From NCBI GenBank assembly GCA_003151425.1, contig PLXO01000061.1, positions 70,066 to 124,075 on the forward strand: a stretch of 54,010 nucleotides of DNA, given 5' to 3'. The notes beneath the pieces were generated by a model. That model saw only the letters and a list, made by a program, of their open reading frames with translations. It was not told the origin of the DNA and did no database searches. The stretch is from Acetobacteraceae bacterium (GTDB lineage Bacteria > Pseudomonadota > Alphaproteobacteria > Acetobacterales > Acetobacteraceae). The position numbers were made by a program, and so were the translations under genes. Every line of letters starts with the position of its first letter. Position 1 is the stretch's first letter. Below are positions 50,644 through 54,010 of this stretch, piece after piece.

Positions 50644-51867
50644 ATGATGAACAGCCTCACGCGTCGCGCCGCGCTTGGCGCGCTCGCCACGATTCCGCTG
50701 GCCAGGCCTGGGATTCTGCGCGCGCAATCCACCTCGAAGCCGCTCAGGATCGGCCTGCTCAGCGACATGAACGGCCCGTATCGCGCCAACGGCGGCCCGG
50801 GCGCCAAGATCGCGGCGGAACTGGCGGCGGAGGATTTCGGCGGCGCCGTGCTCGGCCGGCCGATCGAGATCCTGCAGGCCGACGACCAGAACAAGCCCGA
50901 CGTCGCGTCCGGCATCGCGCGGCAATGGATCGATGACAACGGCGTCGACGCGCTGGCCGACGGCTCCGCCACCTCGTCCGGCCTCGGCGTGCAGCAGATC
51001 GCGCACGACAAGAAGCGCATCTATCTGATCTGCGATCCCGCCGCGACCGACTTCATCGGCAAGCTGTGCACACCCTGGAGCTTCCAGTTCGTCTACGACA
51101 CGTATGCGCTCGCGAAGGGTACCGGCGGCATGCTGACCAAGGCCGGCGGCGACACCTGGTTCTTCATCACCGCCGACTACCAGTTCGGCTATTCATTGCA
51201 GGAGAATACCGAGACCTTCGTCAGGCAGGCCGGCGGCAAGGTGCTGGGCGCGGTGCGCGCTCCGTTGGCCACGGCGGACTTCTCCACCTATCTGCTGCAG
51301 GCCAAGGCGTCGGGCGCGAAGGTGATCGGGTTCGCCAACGCCGGCACCGACCTGCAGAACTGCATCAAGCAGGCGGCCGAATTCCAGCTCACCCAGGGGG
51401 GCGTCCGGCTGGCGACGCTGCTGATGGCCGTCACCGACGTCAATTCGCTCGGCGTGCAGACTGCCCAGGGCCTGGTGCTGAGCGATTCGTTCTACTGGGA
51501 CGCGACCGAGAAGACCCGCGCCTGGACCAAGCGCTTCAACGCCAAGCTCGATCTGCCGCCGACCATGCAGCAGGCGGGTTGCTACGCCGGCGTGTTGCAC
51601 TACCTGAAAGCGGTCAAGGCCGCCGGCAGCACCGAGACCGCGCCGGTGGCGGCGAAGATGCACGCGACGCTGGTGAACGACTTCTACAACACCGACGTGC
51701 AGATCGATCCGAATGGCTGCGTGCGGCACAAGATGTATATCTGGCAGGTCAAGACGCCGGCGGAATCCAAATACAAGTGGGACTTCTACAAGCCGGTGGC
51801 GACGCTGGACGGCAAGGATGCCTTCCCGCCGCCCGACATGTTTGGTTGCACGCTGAAGGGGGCCTGA
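50644..51867 (+). CDS. Liv-type (branched-chain amino acid family) ABC substrate-binding protein
   Basis: A 407-residue periplasmic protein of the Peripla_BP_6/LivK class. The N-terminus MMNSLTRRAALGALATIPLARPGILRAQ is a signal peptide with a twin Arg. It is followed by LRIGLLSDMNGPYRANGGPGAKIAAELAAEDFGGAVLGRPIEIL, typical of the family, and the ligand-pocket region FITADYQFGYSLQ. The start at 50644 has GGGAGA about six bases upstream; the open frame before it (from 49522) is antisense to the glycosyltransferase gene. No Liv permease or ATPase genes follow, so it would depend on a transporter encoded elsewhere. Ligand unknown; aromatic acids are common for this subgroup. Confidence 0.9.
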   Translation: MMNSLTRRAALGALATIPLARPGILRAQSTSKPLRIGLLSDMNGPYRANGGPGAKIAAELAAEDFGGAVLGRPIEILQADDQNKPDVASGIARQWIDDNGVDALADGSATSSGLGVQQIAHDKKRIYLICDPAATDFIGKLCTPWSFQFVYDTYALAKGTGGMLTKAGGDTWFFITADYQFGYSLQENTETFVRQAGGKVLGAVRAPLATADFSTYLLQAKASGAKVIGFANAGTDLQNCIKQAAEFQLTQGGVRLATLLMAVTDVNSLGVQTAQGLVLSDSFYWDATEKTRAWTKRFNAKLDLPPTMQQAGCYAGVLHYLKAVKAAGSTETAPVAAKMHATLVNDFYNTDVQIDPNGCVRHKMYIWQVKTPAESKYKWDFYKPVATLDGKDAFPPPDMFGCTLKGA

Positions 51868-51991
51868 ATCGCACAGGCGTTCCGCACCTGATGCTGCCGG
51901 CGGGGGCATTGCGTCCGTGCCTGCTGGCCGCCGCCGCGTTGCGCGGCACCGCCGAGTAGCGCCAGCGGAGTATCCCAGCGGAGTACCAGCC

Positions 51992-53017
51992 TCAGCGCGG
52001 CGCCGCGACCCGATGCGCCAGGTCGAGCTCGTTGAGCTGGATCGGCTCCTTGCGCAACAGCTCCTCCACATAGGCGCGGCCGGCCTGCTGCGCCCTGGTC
52101 TGCCGCAGCGCCTGAACCAGGGCGTCGCGCACCTGGTCGAGCGGCAGCACGCGGTCGAGGGTGGGGCGCAGTCGCCCGTCGTCGGCCAGGCGGGCGAGGT
52201 AGTCGAGGTCGACGCCGCTCGCCTTCACATGAATGAACCGGGCGCGCTGGTGCGGGCCGAGCCGGAACGCCTGCGCGGCCGACCAGAAGAGGACGCTCGG
52301 TGAAGGCAACGTCGCGATGTACGTGCCCGCCGGCTTCAGCACCAGCCGGCAGGCCGGAAATGAGCTGGTGGCCACGGCGTCGAAGATCACGTCGTAGGAA
52401 TCGGAGCGGCGCGTGAAGTCGTCGTGGGTGTAGTCGAGCACGGGGTCGGCCCCGAGAGCGCGCACGAAGTCGACGTTCCGCGGCCCGCACGTCGCAGCGA
52501 CGACCCTGGCCCCCAGGACCCGGGCGATGGGCACGGCCAGGTGCCCCACTCCACCCGAGGCACCGTTGACAAGCACCGACTGGCCTTCACCGAGCCCGCC
52601 CAGGTCGCGCAGCGCCTGCAGCGCGGTCAGCCCGGCGATGGGCACGGCGGCGGCCTCCTCGAAGCTCCATGCCTCGGGTTTACGGGCGAGCCGGTCTTCC
52701 TTCACGGCGACAAATTCCGCGTAGCCCCCGCCCCGTGCCGCACCACAGAGGGCGAAGACCGGAGTCCCGGGGCGAAATCGGCTGGCCCCTTCGCCGAGGG
52801 TCTCGACCTCGCCAGCGATGTCTCCGCCCGGGATGAACGGAAACCGCCGCGGCACGAACGGGCGGATGTCGCCCCGGCGGATCTTCCAATCGACCGGGTT
52901 GACCCCTGCCGCCCGGACGCGGATGAGCACCTCACCGGGATGCGCGACGGGGCCCGCGACCTCGCGCACATGGAGCACGTCGCTCCCGCCGTAACCGTCG
53001 ATCACCGCGGCTTTCAT
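51992..53017 (-). CDS. NAD(P)-dependent quinone-oxidoreductase-like protein (MDR family)
   Basis: A 341-residue zinc-free medium-chain dehydrogenase. The GroES-like N-terminal domain (MKAAVIDGYGGSDVLHVREV...VNPVDWKIRRGD...FPFIPGGDIAGEV) is followed by a Rossmann domain with VNGASGGVGHLAVPIARVLGARVV. Lack of the zinc-ligand motif GHE favours the quinone reductase/enoyl reductase branch. AGGGGGAA precedes the ATG at 53017. It diverges from the M13-type gene at 53263. The protein style resembles planctomycete homologues, which hints at acquisition by transfer, but this is only an impression. Confidence 0.88.
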   Translation of the reverse strand: MKAAVIDGYGGSDVLHVREVAGPVAHPGEVLIRVRAAGVNPVDWKIRRGDIRPFVPRRFPFIPGGDIAGEVETLGEGASRFRPGTPVFALCGAARGGGYAEFVAVKEDRLARKPEAWSFEEAAAVPIAGLTALQALRDLGGLGEGQSVLVNGASGGVGHLAVPIARVLGARVVAATCGPRNVDFVRALGADPVLDYTHDDFTRRSDSYDVIFDAVATSSFPACRLVLKPAGTYIATLPSPSVLFWSAAQAFRLGPHQRARFIHVKASGVDLDYLARLADDGRLRPTLDRVLPLDQVRDALVQALRQTRAQQAGRAYVEELLRKEPIQLNELDLAHRVAAPR

Positions 53018-53262
53018 GGTGGCATTCCCCCTGCTCGACCGATTCCTCACGCCCGTGATTGTCGCGTGGCCGACGCGGTCACGCAACCACCGACCTCGGC
53101 CACTTCCAGGTTGGCCTGGCAGCCGGGCCCACGATCGGATGGAATGATCAGATCCGCCATCGGCGACCCGTTCAGGGTGGGCGCCGGACGACCGACGACG
53201 ACACTGTCGGGAACTGCGGCCGACACGACAGAGATCATGGAACCCTCGCAAGGATCGTCATC

Positions 53263-54010
53263 ATGAACCGCTGGACCCGGGCCTCGGCCCTGGCGCTGTG
53301 TCTCGTCTCAGGCGTGGGCTTGCTGGCGGCCGGAACGGCCGGGCCCGAACGGACCTCGGGGATCGACCGGGCCAACGTCGACCCCTCGGTGCGGCCTCAG
53401 GACGACCTGTTCCGCCATGTCAACGGCGCCTGGCTCGCGAAGACCGAGATCCCGGCCGAGCGGTCGTATTATGGGGCGTTCATCCAGCTCGCCGACAAGG
53501 CCGAGGCCGACCTCCGCGCGATTATCGAGTCAGCCGCGCAGTCCGACAGCCCCGCTGGCTCCGACGCGCGCAAGGTCGGCGACCTATTCGCCAGCTTCAT
53601 GGACGAGAAGCGGGCCAACTCGCTCGGGCTCGAGCCCATCAAGGACCAGCTCGCCCGGGTCGACGCGATCAAGGACAAGGCCGGCCTGGTTCACGCGCTG
53701 GCCGACCTCCAGCGCACCGGGGTCGACGGAGTGTTCGGGCTCTTCGTCGACACCGACGCCAAGCGCTCCGACCACTACATCGCCTACCTCAATCAGGGTG
53801 GGATCAGCCTGCCCGACGAGTCGTACTACCGCGAGCCGAAGTTCGAGCCGATCCGCAAGGCCTACGTCGCCCACGTCGCGAAGACACTCGAACTGGCCGG
53901 GGTGCCCGCGCCGAAGGCGGCCAGCGCGACGATCAGAACCGCCGCGGCGAGAAACGGCCGCGCCGGGCTGCGCGGCGGGCCGTCGGCCGGCGGAGGCGCC
54001 GGCGTCGTGG
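53263..54010 (+). CDS. M13-family metallopeptidase, N-terminal part (interrupted or truncated)
   Basis: The frame opens at the ATG 53263 with a signal peptide (MNRWTRASALALCLVSGVGLLAAGTAG) and stays open to the window end. The segment GIDRANVDPSVRPQDDLFRHVNGAWLAKTEIPAERSYYGAF and IAYLNQGGISLPDESYYREPKFEPIRKAYVAHVAKTLELAGVP is the N-terminal domain of neprilysin/PepO-type zinc peptidases. The catalytic HExxH would lie about 250 residues further on and is not reached. After about 53925 the translation (ATIRTAAARNGRAGLRGG) no longer resembles the family, so the gene is probably disrupted there. The closest style known to me is planctomycete. Confidence 0.7.
   Translation, partial: MNRWTRASALALCLVSGVGLLAAGTAGPERTSGIDRANVDPSVRPQDDLFRHVNGAWLAKTEIPAERSYYGAFIQLADKAEADLRAIIESAAQSDSPAGSDARKVGDLFASFMDEKRANSLGLEPIKDQLARVDAIKDKAGLVHALADLQRTGVDGVFGLFVDTDAKRSDHYIAYLNQGGISLPDESYYREPKFEPIRKAYVAHVAKTLELAGVPAPKAASATIRTAAARNGRAGLRGGPSAGGGAGVV

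Overview
The window reads as about 54 kb of a GC-rich (roughly two-thirds G+C by eye) alphaproteobacterial chromosome. It is most likely from an Acetobacteraceae/Rhodospirillales-type bacterium. This rests on the block rplU-rpmA-obgE-proB ... proA-nadD-rsfS, on an HGG-motif protein of a type common in that group, and on small palindromes that encode spurious 'MAGLVPAI' peptides. I saw no rRNA, tRNA or CRISPR array.

Layout. (1) 64-7548, minus strand: a sugar-type ABC importer (ATPase, two tandem paralogous binding proteins, two permeases) ending in an HpaB-type flavin monooxygenase. A thiamine-diphosphate enzyme of the acetolactate synthase family (7695-9320) lies upstream on the same strand. 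(2) 9486-15972, plus strand: TetR regulator, outer-membrane lipoprotein, periplasmic adaptor and RND pump, a complete tripartite efflux operon with a palindromic operator candidate in front. (3) 16025-18745: a D-amino-acid dehydrogenase-like flavoprotein and a HAD hydrolase, divergent from an AraC regulator. (4) 19044-25617: a complete type I restriction-modification operon (hsdM-hsdS-hsdR). (5) 26033-30879: HGG-motif repeat protein, L21, L27, ObgE, ProB. (6) 31133-39626: an accessory insert splitting proB from proA. It holds partners of the HGG protein, an IS5-family element with clear ends, several unknown or secreted proteins, three copies of a hairpin repeat, and a CYP153-type P450 with its ferredoxin. 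(7) 39730-45550: proA, nadD, rsfS and a SWIM/SNF2 helicase. (8) 45551-48838: decayed toxin-antitoxin-like material with a duplicated segment of about 490 bp, a frameshifted HEPN gene and an FtsY remnant. (9) 48839-54010: RidA, a family 9 glycosyltransferase, a Liv-type binding protein, a quinone-oxidoreductase-like protein, and an M13 peptidase whose homology stops shortly before the window ends.

The most striking theme is short tandem repeats at gene ends and junctions. There are 14-bp units between the two binding-protein genes, 15-bp units at the TetR 3' end, 177-bp units in the HGG gene, repeats in an L21 tail, 16-bp units between rpmA and obgE, and eight 24-bp units at the nadD 3' end. 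A palindromic repeat has also become the C-terminus of ObgE. Directly after the nadD repeat, rsfS has a good ribosome binding site but no ATG, GTG or TTG, only an ATA at the expected place. These repeats sit in essential genes, so they look tolerated or exploited. No single locus is clearly a new defence or metabolic system. The best leads are the repeat-modified housekeeping genes, the HGG gene with its partners, and the NTase/HEPN cluster.
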